Part shown: positions 8,934-23,300 of the stretch, one piece after another
How the letters are laid out: each line of letters begins with the position of its first letter
How positions within the stretch are numbered: the first letter of the stretch is position 1
Source: Nocardia pneumoniae NBRC 100136
Lineage (GTDB): Bacteria > Actinomycetota > Actinomycetes > Mycobacteriales > Mycobacteriaceae
NCBI RefSeq assembly: GCF_000308755.1
Contig: NZ_BAGF01000147.1
Coordinates: 22,905-86,904, forward strand
Length of the DNA stretch: 64,000 bases
Direction of reading: 5' to 3'
Made by a program: the position numbers and the translations under genes
Notes under the pieces: model-generated
The model's database searches: none
Told to the model about the DNA's origin: nothing
The model's input: only the letters and a program-made list of their open reading frames with translations

Positions 8934-9110
8934 CTGGTGATTCCTCCGCAGTTGGGCCGGAACGCTGCCGAAGGTAGCTATCGAGCTCCTCGGCGGGTGT
9001 CGCCGAGCAGGGGTTACCCGGCAAAGATCACAACAAACGGGAGCCGAACCGGCAGCCCGGCGGTTCCGGAGCGTCTCTCGTCGCTCGGCCCTGAGATCGC
9101 CATGTCGCGG

Positions 9111-9716
9111 TCACCCGGTTCGAGCCGCTCCCGTCGCCAGCCCGCCGAGGAGGTCTTGGATGAGATGGGTCGCCTGTGCGCGAGCTCGGTCCGGGTGATC
9201 GGTGTCGGCGATGGTCAGCGACAGCTCGGTCAGGGCGCCGTAGAACGCGCTCGCGATCAGTTCGGCGGGGTGTGGCCGGATGAGTTCGGCGGCGAGCAGA
9301 GCTCGTACGGCATCGACGACCAGTCCGCCGAGATGCTGTTGATCCAGTTCGCGCCAGCGCTGCCAGCCCAGTGCGAGCGGGCCCTGTAGCAACACGATCT
9401 GACGGTAGTCGGGTCGGGCGCAGATATTCAGGAATTCCGCCACCCCGCGATCGGCGCGCTCGAATGGGTCCGAGCTCGTCGCGATCGCTTCGCCGATCCG
9501 CTGTGCCGCACGGCTTTCCAGCTCACTCATGACCGCTTCGAACAAGCCGCGCTTGCCATCGAAGTGGTGGTAGAGCGCGCCGCGGGTCAGCCCGGCCGCG
9601 CGCACCAGTTCCTCCGCCGACACGTCCGCGAAGTCACGGTCGGCGAACACGCGCAGCGCGGTGTCGAACAGCGTTTGACGAGTGTTCTCCGCGTATTTCT
9701 CCCGAACGGACTCCAT
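9111..9716 (-). CDS. TetR-family transcriptional repressor
   Basis: The protein has 201 residues, normal for TetR. The N-terminal helix-turn-helix is clear (ADVSAEELVRAAGLTRGALYHHF, residues about 33-55), followed by a helical ligand-binding domain. The C-terminal half (LLQGPLALGWQRWRELDQQH) resembles a frequent actinobacterial TetR subgroup. It is divergent from the flavin amine oxidase gene, with 61 bases between the start codons holding two palindromes of the form ATACA-N3-TGTAT. The simplest reading is that it represses itself and the oxidase until a ligand, perhaps an amine, is bound. Confidence 0.85.
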   Translation of the reverse strand: MESVREKYAENTRQTLFDTALRVFADRDFADVSAEELVRAAGLTRGALYHHFDGKRGLFEAVMSELESRAAQRIGEAIATSSDPFERADRGVAEFLNICARPDYRQIVLLQGPLALGWQRWRELDQQHLGGLVVDAVRALLAAELIRPHPAELIASAFYGALTELSLTIADTDHPDRARAQATHLIQDLLGGLATGAARTG

Positions 9717-9732
9717 ACGCTATGGATATCAC

Positions 9733-9763
9733 ATACAGTCTGTATTTCAGATACATCGTGTAT
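9733..9763. promoter_or_regulatory. Two tandem TetR-type operators
   Basis: ATACAGTCTGTAT (9733-9745) and ATACATCGTGTAT (9751-9763) are both ATACA-N3-TGTAT palindromes, with centres 18 bases apart. They lie between the divergent TetR gene and the amine oxidase gene and probably overlap both promoters. Confidence 0.7.
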
Positions 9764-9777
9764 GAAGGCAGGTTGCG

Positions 9778-11145
9778 ATGAAGACGTCAGCGGATGTCGT
9801 GGTGGTGGGCGCCGGGCTCGCGGGGTTGGTCGCCGCCCGCGACCTGGTCCGGGCCGGGCGTGACGTAGTGGTACTGGAAGCGCGGGACCGCGTCGGCGGG
9901 CGGCTGCTGAATGGCGAACTACCGGGTGGCGCCCCGATCGAGGTGGGCGGCCAATGGGTGGGACCGGGACAGGAGCAGGTGCTCGCGCTGATCGATGAGC
10001 TCGGCCTGGCCACCTTTCCCACACACACCGAAGGTCGGCACATCGCCGAAATCGGCACGGCCCGCTCGGTGTACACCGGTCGCATACCAGGACTGAACCC
10101 GGTGGCACTGGCCGATGTCGCACAAGCCCAGTGGCGACTCGACCGCCTCGCACGGCAGGTCGCGGCGCGGGAGCCGTGGCTGGCCGAGCAAGCCGCGGAT
10201 CTGGACGGCCAGACGTTCGCCACCTGGCTTCGGCGGAAGGTCTACACCTCCGGTGGCCGATCCTTCTTCCGGCTGATCACCGAGGCGGTGTTCTCCGCCG
10301 AGCCGGAGGACATGTCCGCGCTGTGGGCCTGCTTCTACGTCGGTGCGGCGGGCGGGCTGGACGCATTGATCAATACCGCTGGCGGGGCGCAACAGGACCG
10401 TGTCGTCGGAGGTTCGCAACGCATCGCACTGACGTTGGCCGATGAACTCGGCGACCGAATCGTGCTCGGCGCTCCGGTCACCGAAATCACTTGGGACACA
10501 CCGGCGGTCGAGGTTTCCGCCGGAAGGGCCACGGTGCGAGCCGCCCGCGCGGTGATCGCGGTGCCGCCCCCGTTGGCCGCGCGGATCCGCTTCGGTCCCG
10601 GTCTTCCTGGCGACCGCGACCAACTGGTCCAGCGCATGCCGATGGGCCGGGTGATCAAGGTCAACGTCGCCTACGACGAGCCGTTCTGGCGCCGTGCCGG
10701 GCTCAGTGGCCAGGCCAACAGCGATCATCGGCCATTGGGCACCGTCTTCGACAACACCCCGCCCGACGGGGCACCCGGAGTGCTCGTCGGATTCCTCGAG
10801 GGCAAGCACGCCGACGCCGCAGGCCGATCGGGTCCCGCAGAGCGTCGCTCCCAAGTACTGGCCGATTTGGCCGGATACTTCGGACCGCAGGCCCGGCATC
10901 CGATCGCCTACATCGAACGCGACTGGGCCGAAGAGGAATTCAGTCGCGGGTGCTATGGGGCGTTCACCGCGCCGTCAACCCTCACCCGGTTCGGTAGTGC
11001 GCTGCGCACCCCTATCGGCCCACTGCACTGGGCGGGCACCGAAACCGCCACCCGCTGGGCGGGGTACATGGACGGGGCCGTCGAATCCGGCCATCGAGCC
11101 GCCCGCGAGATCTCGCAGGTCCTCGCGAAGCACGCCCACAGGTAG
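9778..11145 (+). CDS. Flavin-dependent monoamine oxidase family protein
   Basis: This 455-residue FAD enzyme begins with a dinucleotide-binding motif (VVVVGAGLAGLVAARDL, residues 7-23), continues with EARDRVGGRLL and EVGGQWVGPGQ, and ends with the FAD-contacting block LHWAGTETATRWAGYMDGA near 415-433. These are the hallmarks of the MAO/polyamine-oxidase family, which oxidises amines to imines with release of hydrogen peroxide. The start is placed at the ATG a few bases after GGCAGGTTGCG, with only a modest ribosome site. Control by the divergent TetR gene is inferred from the operators between them. The substrate is unknown. Confidence 0.88.
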   Translation: MKTSADVVVVGAGLAGLVAARDLVRAGRDVVVLEARDRVGGRLLNGELPGGAPIEVGGQWVGPGQEQVLALIDELGLATFPTHTEGRHIAEIGTARSVYTGRIPGLNPVALADVAQAQWRLDRLARQVAAREPWLAEQAADLDGQTFATWLRRKVYTSGGRSFFRLITEAVFSAEPEDMSALWACFYVGAAGGLDALINTAGGAQQDRVVGGSQRIALTLADELGDRIVLGAPVTEITWDTPAVEVSAGRATVRAARAVIAVPPPLAARIRFGPGLPGDRDQLVQRMPMGRVIKVNVAYDEPFWRRAGLSGQANSDHRPLGTVFDNTPPDGAPGVLVGFLEGKHADAAGRSGPAERRSQVLADLAGYFGPQARHPIAYIERDWAEEEFSRGCYGAFTAPSTLTRFGSALRTPIGPLHWAGTETATRWAGYMDGAVESGHRAAREISQVLAKHAHR

Positions 11146-11172
11146 CCTCCGGAAGGCTGCGGCCGACCGGGC

Positions 11173-11805
11173 TCAGGCCGGGGCGACCTCCCATGCGAAC
11201 CCGTCCGGGTCGGTGCAGGGCCCGATGCCGCCGCCGATGACGATCCGATGCGACCCGCTGCCCTCCGGGGAGACACCGGCGTCCTTGGCGGCGGCACGGC
11301 GCCCGTAGAGCGCCAGCTTGACCGACGACGAGGGGGCGGCGAACTCGACATACTTGCTGCCGAAGCTCTTCGCCACGGTCAGGCCACGGTCGAGGTAGAA
11401 CTGCTTGGTCGCCTTGACGTTGTCGACTCCGAGGAGCACCACGAACTCGTCGACCTGCCGGGTGGCCGGGCCGGTGTCCTTCTTCGACGACGTCGCGACC
11501 TTCCAGATCGCCCCGTCCGGAGCCTGGACCACGCCGCCGTAGCCCCAGAAACTCTTCTTGGCGGGCTTCAGCGTCGTCGCGCCCGCGTCGACAGCGGTGC
11601 CGATGAGATTGTCGACGGTGCTCGGCTGCGACACCACGAGCGACAGGATGAAGCCACGGAATCCGGTCGTAGGCGCCTGCGAGGCGCGCACGCGCAGCTT
11701 GTCGCCGAGATCGAAGGCGGCGGCGTAGAAGGCCGCGGCGGCCGCCGGGTCGGGCGCCTCCAGGATGACGGAGTCGATGGTGGTCTGGTCAGTGGCGATG
11801 TTCAT
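11173..11805 (-). CDS. Two-domain glyoxalase/bleomycin-resistance (VOC) protein
   Basis: The 210-residue protein has two VOC-fold halves. The first begins IDSVILEAPDPAAAAAFYAA and ends near VVQAPDGAIWKVA; the second begins DEFVVLLGVDNVKATKQFY and ends GIGPCTDPDGFAWEVAPA. VOC proteins bind metals or small hydrophobic ligands and act as lyases, dioxygenases or drug-binding proteins. ATG 11805 fits the domain start; upstream sequence in frame is low-complexity and lacks domain features. It is convergent with the amine oxidase gene. No specific activity can be assigned. Confidence 0.82.
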   Translation of the reverse strand: MNIATDQTTIDSVILEAPDPAAAAAFYAAAFDLGDKLRVRASQAPTTGFRGFILSLVVSQPSTVDNLIGTAVDAGATTLKPAKKSFWGYGGVVQAPDGAIWKVATSSKKDTGPATRQVDEFVVLLGVDNVKATKQFYLDRGLTVAKSFGSKYVEFAAPSSSVKLALYGRRAAAKDAGVSPEGSGSHRIVIGGGIGPCTDPDGFAWEVAPA

Positions 11806-11987
11806 GCCACTGACGCTAATTGCCGCTCGGCGACCGGCGCTTCTCGATTCCTGATCGGTGTCGTCAGCCGTTTCGGCGCGCACAGCGGCATCCCAGCCCG
11901 GCGGCGCAGGGCATCCTGCCTCATCGGCACAGCGATACTCGGCAGGAGCGCCGCGGGAAGAGCCGCCTCGGCCTCGCTGGCGACTCG

Positions 11988-12027
11988 CCCTGTTCGCGGC
12001 GACGAGAGCTCGTCGCCGCGAACAGGG
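11988..12027 (-). terminator. Perfect 19-bp-arm hairpin after the carboxylase gene
   Basis: Arms 11988-12006 and 12009-12027 are exact reverse complements separated by two bases. The hairpin begins 11 bases past the carboxylase stop at 12038. No T-run follows, which is common for actinobacterial terminators. The near-perfect palindrome is unusually long. Confidence 0.65.
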
Positions 12028-12037
12028 GCCGGACGTA

Positions 12038-17503
<5,466 letters not shown>

Positions 17504-17821
17504 TCGCCGGCTCCTTCCATTCCACAGCACTGACCCGGTCGGACGAGGGATTACGACTTCCGACTCCGCGTAGTGTGCACCCTCACCCCACGTACGTGCA
17601 CGGCGTGCGGGTGTTACTCGCACGTATCGTGGGCAATGCCTCGTATGAGGCCATGACAGCGGCGGAGGAATTCCTCGACCGGCTGGCTTCCAGTACCGTA
17701 CCTGTGATCGGATCGTAGTCCAGCGAATCGCCGCCCGCGGCGCGCTGCGGCGCCATGTCCGATCGGCTGGAGGCACCGAGAAGCCGTGAAACGCTCCGCC
17801 GCAGTGTGGGAGGTGATCTGT
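17504..17821. other. Divergent promoter region between the carboxylase and a small coiled-coil protein
   Basis: No gene is recognised here. The region must contain the promoters for the carboxylase (leftward) and the 122-residue protein (rightward). No clear operator palindrome was seen. Confidence 0.4.
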
Positions 17822-18190
17822 GTGGCCGACATTCTCGATGTACTGCACGCTCGCTGCGCCGAGGTCGCGGGCGAGGCGATCCTCTCCGGAGAGGAACACC
17901 CGACCCTCACCCTGACCACTCGCGAAGTAGCAGACCTGCTCAATCACATAGCCGACCTACGACGCCGCTACTGCGACATCGACCTCGCCTACCGCGAGCT
18001 CGACCACCAGCACACCGTGCTTCGCCGCGCGACCAGCGATGCCGCCGCATCGTTGGATCGGATCCGCGCCGTGCTCGAGCAGCGCACCGCGCACCCGGAA
18101 GCCCACGCGCGCCAGGCATGCAGCATCGCGCGTTTCGCCGCCCAGAACCTCACCGCCGCAAGCCTGGACACCGAGGGAACGGCGAAGTGA
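17822..18190 (+). CDS. Small helical protein of unknown function
   Basis: The 122-residue product is almost entirely helical and charged. Residues about 40-95 (VADLLNHIADLRRRYCDIDL, YRELDHQHTVLRRATSDAAA) suggest a coiled coil. There is no signal peptide or membrane segment. GTG 17822 is the preferred start because GGGAGGTGAT, almost a full anti-16S match, lies eight bases upstream; an ATG 36 bases earlier has no such site. It is divergent from the carboxylase and convergent with the PKS operon. I do not recognise the family. Confidence 0.65.
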   Translation: MADILDVLHARCAEVAGEAILSGEEHPTLTLTTREVADLLNHIADLRRRYCDIDLAYRELDHQHTVLRRATSDAAASLDRIRAVLEQRTAHPEAHARQACSIARFAAQNLTAASLDTEGTAK

Positions 18191-18250
18191 CGACCGGCGT
18201 CCGCGGAACGGAGGAGCCGGACCTTCGAAAGCGGGTCTGCGCGGGCGGAC

Positions 18251-18934
18251 CTAGGCGACCAGTTCCAGCAGGCCGCGTGGATCCCACGGCATCGGCCCGG
18301 TCGGGAAGCTGAGCCGGACCAGCCGGTGCGGCGAGGCCGCGTCGAAGTGCGCCACCGAGGGCGGGAGGAACCCGCCGATCACCTTCTCCAGCATCATGTT
18401 CAGCCCGGAGAACCGCGGCCGCAGCCGAACCTGCCAGCTGGTGATGTGCCCGGCAGGGACCTCGACAACGGTGCGCTGTTCCACTTTCGCACCGAGCGGG
18501 ATGTGCACCGAGAAGGCCAGCCACAGATCCACGCACTCCTCGGCGCCCTCGGCGAAGTCCAGGCCGCGCAGCAGCGTCAGGCCACCGGCGAGCGGCATCA
18601 CGTTGGCCGGAAAGGGCGCGATCCCGCCACCGAACCGAAGGTGCGCGGTGCCGAGGAAGTTGGCCTCCTCGCGCGTGACCACCGCTGCGCCGGAGCGGGT
18701 TTCGGCGCGGTAGTGCTCGGCGCGCAGCCGATCTCCGCAGCGCTGGAACCGCTGCTCGATGGTCATCGCGAAATTCCCGTGTCCCAGACCGGCCTCGAGG
18801 ATCGAGCGGTAGCCGTCGCCGTCGTGGGCGACCACGCTGATCAGGTCCAGCTTCGGCGGCCGATCGGCGATGGTGACGGTGTAGACGGACTTCTCCCCGT
18901 CGGGGATTCCCGGGTCGCGAAACGCAGTGTGCAC
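18251..18934 (-). CDS. DUF3108-like beta-barrel protein of the PKS operon
   Basis: This 227-residue protein has no signal peptide or membrane helix. It has alternating short strands (GEKSVYTVTIADRPPKLDLI, VEQRTVVEVPAGHITSWQVR) and ends with LVRLSFPTGPMPWDPRGLLE. The pattern resembles DUF3108-type lipid-binding barrels; this is a recalled resemblance. It starts nine bases after the PapA-type stop, so it is the last gene of the PKS-PapA operon. A role in holding or delivering the acyl product or intermediate is plausible from context, but nothing catalytic is visible. Confidence 0.7.
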   Translation of the reverse strand: MHTAFRDPGIPDGEKSVYTVTIADRPPKLDLISVVAHDGDGYRSILEAGLGHGNFAMTIEQRFQRCGDRLRAEHYRAETRSGAAVVTREEANFLGTAHLRFGGGIAPFPANVMPLAGGLTLLRGLDFAEGAEECVDLWLAFSVHIPLGAKVEQRTVVEVPAGHITSWQVRLRPRFSGLNMMLEKVIGGFLPPSVAHFDAASPHRLVRLSFPTGPMPWDPRGLLELVA

Positions 18935-18943
18935 ATGTCCTCC

Positions 18944-20341
18944 TCAGCGTGTGCCCTCGGCCGCCGCCGCGAACACCGCTTTCAGCGTGGTCACGTAGCG
19001 TTCGACGGAGCCGTGCGCCACCGGCGTGTCCGGGTAGATGACGCTCAGCGTGGTTTCCGACGCGAACCGGTTGATCCAGATCAGCACCTGTTCGGACGCG
19101 GCGCGATTGGCGTACAGCCCGCACGACCCCAGGTCGAAGAACTCGTTGCCGAGCAGCTCCCGGGTGTCCACGTAGGAGATCATCGGCGTGGACCAGCCCG
19201 GTTCCAGGGCGAGATCGGAGTCGGCGGGCAGCAGTTCCACCACGCGCTGGAACGAGGTCGGAGCCAGGCGCAGGCCGTTCTCGTAGGCGCGCTGCGCGAT
19301 GGCCGCGGCTCTGGCGAAGGTGGTGGTGGCGCCGATCGGGAAGGCCACCGGCAGCAGCGTCGCGTACCACCCGACCGACGCGCGTTCCGCGGCGGTGCCG
19401 CGGGTGCTGACGGGCGTCATGCCGAAGTAGTAGTCGTTACCGATGAGTTCGCGTTCGGTCAGCGCCGCCGCGGCGAAGATGCCGCCGACGAATTCCGCCC
19501 CGTTGTCGCGGCAGACCCGCTCGAACCGCAGCGCGGTGCGCTCGTCGAACAGGGTGAGGGTGCGATGAGCGCTGCGGTTGTACATATCGGTGCGCCTACC
19601 CAGGTCCAGAGGGAAGGAGGGCAGTTCGCCGTCGTTTCCGCGGATGAGCTCCAGCCACTTCCGTACGCCGGGCGAGGCGAGCGTCATCCGGCCGGTGTAC
19701 GCACGCTCGGCGGTGCAGTAGTCGAGGTAGCTGGCGGCGGGGGTCAGCATGCCGACGTCTTCCCACACCTCGCGCAGATACAGCAGCGCGAGGTCGAATC
19801 CGGACAGGTACTGGCCGAATCCGTCGGTGTGCAGATGATCGACCGCCAGGTAGACCGTGGTCGAATCCTCGCGGGCGATGGCACCGAAGGTGAAACAGTC
19901 CCAGTCGAACGGCCCCGGCGTCGTCTTCTGGACATGATCGCGGATGGCACGGGCCTCGTCGACGAGGCCGTAATCGATCGGCACGAATTCGACGTCCTCC
20001 GCGGGCACGAGATGACGCTCGATCTCGCCGGTCGGGTCGACCCGGAACCAGGTCCGAAAGGTGTCGTGGCGCAACAGGAACGCGTTGACCGCTCGCGTCA
20101 TCGCCGCCAGGTCGAGACTGCCGGTCGGGATCTCCGCGGTCACCAGGCACAGGCCCGAGTACCGGAAATCCGCCCCGGCATGCCGATCGGCGAGCCGGAG
20201 ATACTGCTCCTGCTGATGTGACGGCGGAGCGGGGTGGACCGGCGCCCGGCGGGCGCGCGCCACCGACTCCGGTGCCGCCACCCAGCTGACCAGCCGGCCA
20301 GGCCCCGGCTCCCACTCATCGATCAGCCCGAAACTCACCAC
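18944..20341 (-). CDS. PapA-type acyltransferase (condensation-domain fold)
   Basis: The 465-residue protein opens with EWEPGPGRLVSWVAAPESVA, close in pattern to mycobacterial polyketide-associated proteins PapA1/PapA2. It has the condensation-domain active site as DHLHTDGFGQYL near residue 168: the catalytic His and the DG of HHxxxDG are kept, but the first His is Asp. PapA enzymes move polyketide or fatty acyl chains from a synthase or CoA onto a sugar or diol acceptor, as in sulfolipid and acyltrehalose synthesis. GTG 20341 follows CGAGG by seven bases; a second GTG is the next codon. It lies 31 bases downstream of the PKS, so it probably off-loads that synthase, which has no thioesterase. 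Confidence 0.85.
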   Translation of the reverse strand: MVSFGLIDEWEPGPGRLVSWVAAPESVARARRAPVHPAPPSHQQEQYLRLADRHAGADFRYSGLCLVTAEIPTGSLDLAAMTRAVNAFLLRHDTFRTWFRVDPTGEIERHLVPAEDVEFVPIDYGLVDEARAIRDHVQKTTPGPFDWDCFTFGAIAREDSTTVYLAVDHLHTDGFGQYLSGFDLALLYLREVWEDVGMLTPAASYLDYCTAERAYTGRMTLASPGVRKWLELIRGNDGELPSFPLDLGRRTDMYNRSAHRTLTLFDERTALRFERVCRDNGAEFVGGIFAAAALTERELIGNDYYFGMTPVSTRGTAAERASVGWYATLLPVAFPIGATTTFARAAAIAQRAYENGLRLAPTSFQRVVELLPADSDLALEPGWSTPMISYVDTRELLGNEFFDLGSCGLYANRAASEQVLIWINRFASETTLSVIYPDTPVAHGSVERYVTTLKAVFAAAAEGTR

Positions 20342-20372
20342 GATGACACCTCGTTTCGGCGATGGTGGCCGG

Positions 20373-23300
20373 TCACGGCCTGGCCTCGGCCGCCACCAGC
20401 GCCGCGACCGGCTCCGCCGCGGCGCCGTTCGAGGCCATCGGCTCGGCCATCAGCGTGGCGGCGTCCGGAACTGCCTGCGACTGACCGACATCCGCGGCCA
20501 GGATCAGCTCCGCCACCTTCGGACCGGCCTGCTCCAGGCTGAACGACCGGCCCATCTGCAGCGACATCAGGTCGATGCCGAGCGTCTTGGTGACCCGCGC
20601 GCCGAGCTCCACCGCCATCAGCGAATCCAGCCCGAGTTCGGGCACCGGAACGGTCATGTCGATGGACTCGACCGGCACACCCATCACGACGGCGAGTTCC
20701 TCGGCCATCTTGCGGGCGACGAAGGCGCCGCGCTTGCTCTCCTCGATCGCGGCCACCTCGGCCCGCAGCCGGGCCAGTTCGGAGGTGTCCTTGGCGGAGG
20801 CCTGCGCGAGCGCGATGGTGCGGCCCGTGCGGGTCAGCTGCGGGAAGGTACCGGTCAGCTTGGCCCAGTCGGTCGGGATGATCGCCGCGCGAGCGACGCC
20901 GAGGCGCAGCGTCTGCTCCAGGTACGCGGTGGCGTCGGCCATGTCGATCGGGTCGAAGCCGACCAGATCGAGGTACTTGCGGGCCGTCTCGTCGGAGGCC
21001 ATGCCGCCCGTCGCGCCGGACAGGTGGCCCCAGCCGACGCACAGCGCCCGCTCGCCCGCCCGGGACCATTCCTCGGCCAGCGACTCCACCGCCACGTTCG
21101 CCGCACAGTAGTTGTACTGACCGTAGATGCCGTACATCGAACCGCCCGAGGAGCACAGCACGAACATGTCCAACCCGATCCCGGCGTCGGCCACGGCTCG
21201 ATGCAGCAGCCGGGCGCCGTGCACCTTCGGGCGGTATACCTCGGCCAATTGCTCGAATTCCATTGCCGCCAAGCGGTTGTCGGCCACCGCGCCCGCCGCG
21301 TGGAACACCCCGCGCAGCGGGTGCTCGCCGCTGTGGGCCCGCGCGACGATCGCGGCGACAGCCTGCGGGTCGGTCACGTCGGCATGCTCCTCGACCACGT
21401 CGACGCCGATGGTGCGCCACGCCTCGAGCTGCCTGCGCGCCTCCTCCGTGCTCGCGCCGCCGCGGCCGAGCAGTACCAGCCGCCGCGCCCCGCGCAGCAC
21501 CAGCCAGCGCCCGATGGCCATTCCGAAGCCACCGAACCCACCGGTGACGAGATAGGTCGCGGCGCTGTCGATCTCGACCTCGGGGAGGTAGGGCCGCACC
21601 GCAGGCGTGGGCGAATCCATGCGCAGTGCGATCCGGGCGAGCCCGGTCGAGCGGATGGTCTCCTCGAAGGCCCTGGCCACCTCGTCGCTCTCGAACAGCG
21701 TGTAGGGCAGCGGTGTGTAGGTACCGGCGAGCACCTTCTCGTAGACCCGCTGCAGCAGCCGGGCCAGCCGCTGCGCGTCGACGGCGACCAGGCGGTCCAG
21801 ATCCATCGAGAAGTACGCCACGTTCTTGTCGAAGTTGGCCAGCTCGAGCAGGCCGCCGGTGTAGATGTCGGCCTTGCCGACCTCGACGATGCGCCCGAAT
21901 TCCGCGACGGCGTTGAAGTTCTGGCGCAGGATCTCGCCCGGCGCGCTGCTGAGCACGACCTCGACGCCCTTGCCGCCGGTCAGTTCCAGTACGTCGTCGA
22001 CGAAGTTCAGCGAGCGCGAGTCGATCGCGTGATCGGCGCCGAGCGCGAGCACGTGGGCGCGGCGCTCGTCCGTACTGGCGGTGCCGATGATGCGCGCCCC
22101 GCGGTCCTTGGCCACCTGGATCGCGGCCGTGCCGACGCCGCCCGCGGCGCCGTGGATCAGCACCGTCTCGCCCGGTTCCAGCCGGGCCAGATCCAGCAGC
22201 GCGTACTCGGCCGTGCCGAAGGCGATGGTGCTGGTGCAGTACGCGGGATCGGCGTCGGCAGGCAGCGGGATCGTCAGCTGCCGGTCGACGACCACGTAGC
22301 GCCGCATCATGCCCTTGGCGGCGACCGCGACCAGATCGCCGACCGTGAGGTCGGTGATCCCCTCGCCCACGCGCACCACCTCGCCGACGCCCTCCATCCC
22401 GGGCACCGTGCCGAAATAGGTGGGCGCGAGCTCTCGCTCGCCGAGCAGGCCGATGACCTTGAGCGGATCCTTGTAATTGAGGCCGACGATCTTCATCCGC
22501 ACCTCGACCCGGCCCGGTCCCGGTTCCCGCCGGGGGCACCGCCGCCACGCCAGCGCCGACAGCAGCCGGGTCCTGGGCAGGTCCAGCGCGAAGTTGGCCT
22601 CCGGGTCGGTCAGCGGTTCGGCGGTGTCGAGGGCGTCGAGGCGCTCCTGCAGCGGCTTGATCACGACCGGGGCCCAGCGCTTGCCCGCGCGCAGCACGAC
22701 CTCGTCGAGGTTGTCGTTCCAGAACGCGCCCGGCACGGCCAGTTCCTTGATCAGCGCGGCGATCTCGGTGTCGGGTTCCACGTCGATCAGCCGCCAGCGC
22801 AGCGCCGACTGTTCATTGAGCAGTACCCGGCGCGCACCGGCCAGCGCGGCATGATTCGAGTTCGGCGGGATCGGACTGTCCGGCAGCGCGAACGCCCGCT
22901 CGGTCACCAAGGTGGCATGACACCACCCGTCGCCGAAGACGCTCTTGGGTCCCTCCTCGGTGGTTTCGGGGTGGACGAACGCGTCGAGGGCGACCGCGAT
23001 CCGCTCCAGGGTCCACAGGTCGGCGAGATCGTCTTCGACGGTCCCCGCGACCACGCACACGTGCAGCCGGTCGGCGCCCTCCGCCTTGGCGGCCGCCAGT
23101 GTCGCTGCCAGATCGGAGGCGAGTTCGCGAGCCGTCACGGCGGGCACGTAGAGCCGCGAGCCCGGGACGGCGGCGGCCAGCTGCCCCGCACGGCGGCAGC
23201 CGCTGCCCAGCGCGACGATTACGGTGGTCACCGAATCTTGCGGCAGCGCAGCAGGATCGAGGGGTTCGCGCTGTTCCAACGTTTCGGCGTAGTAGAAGTC

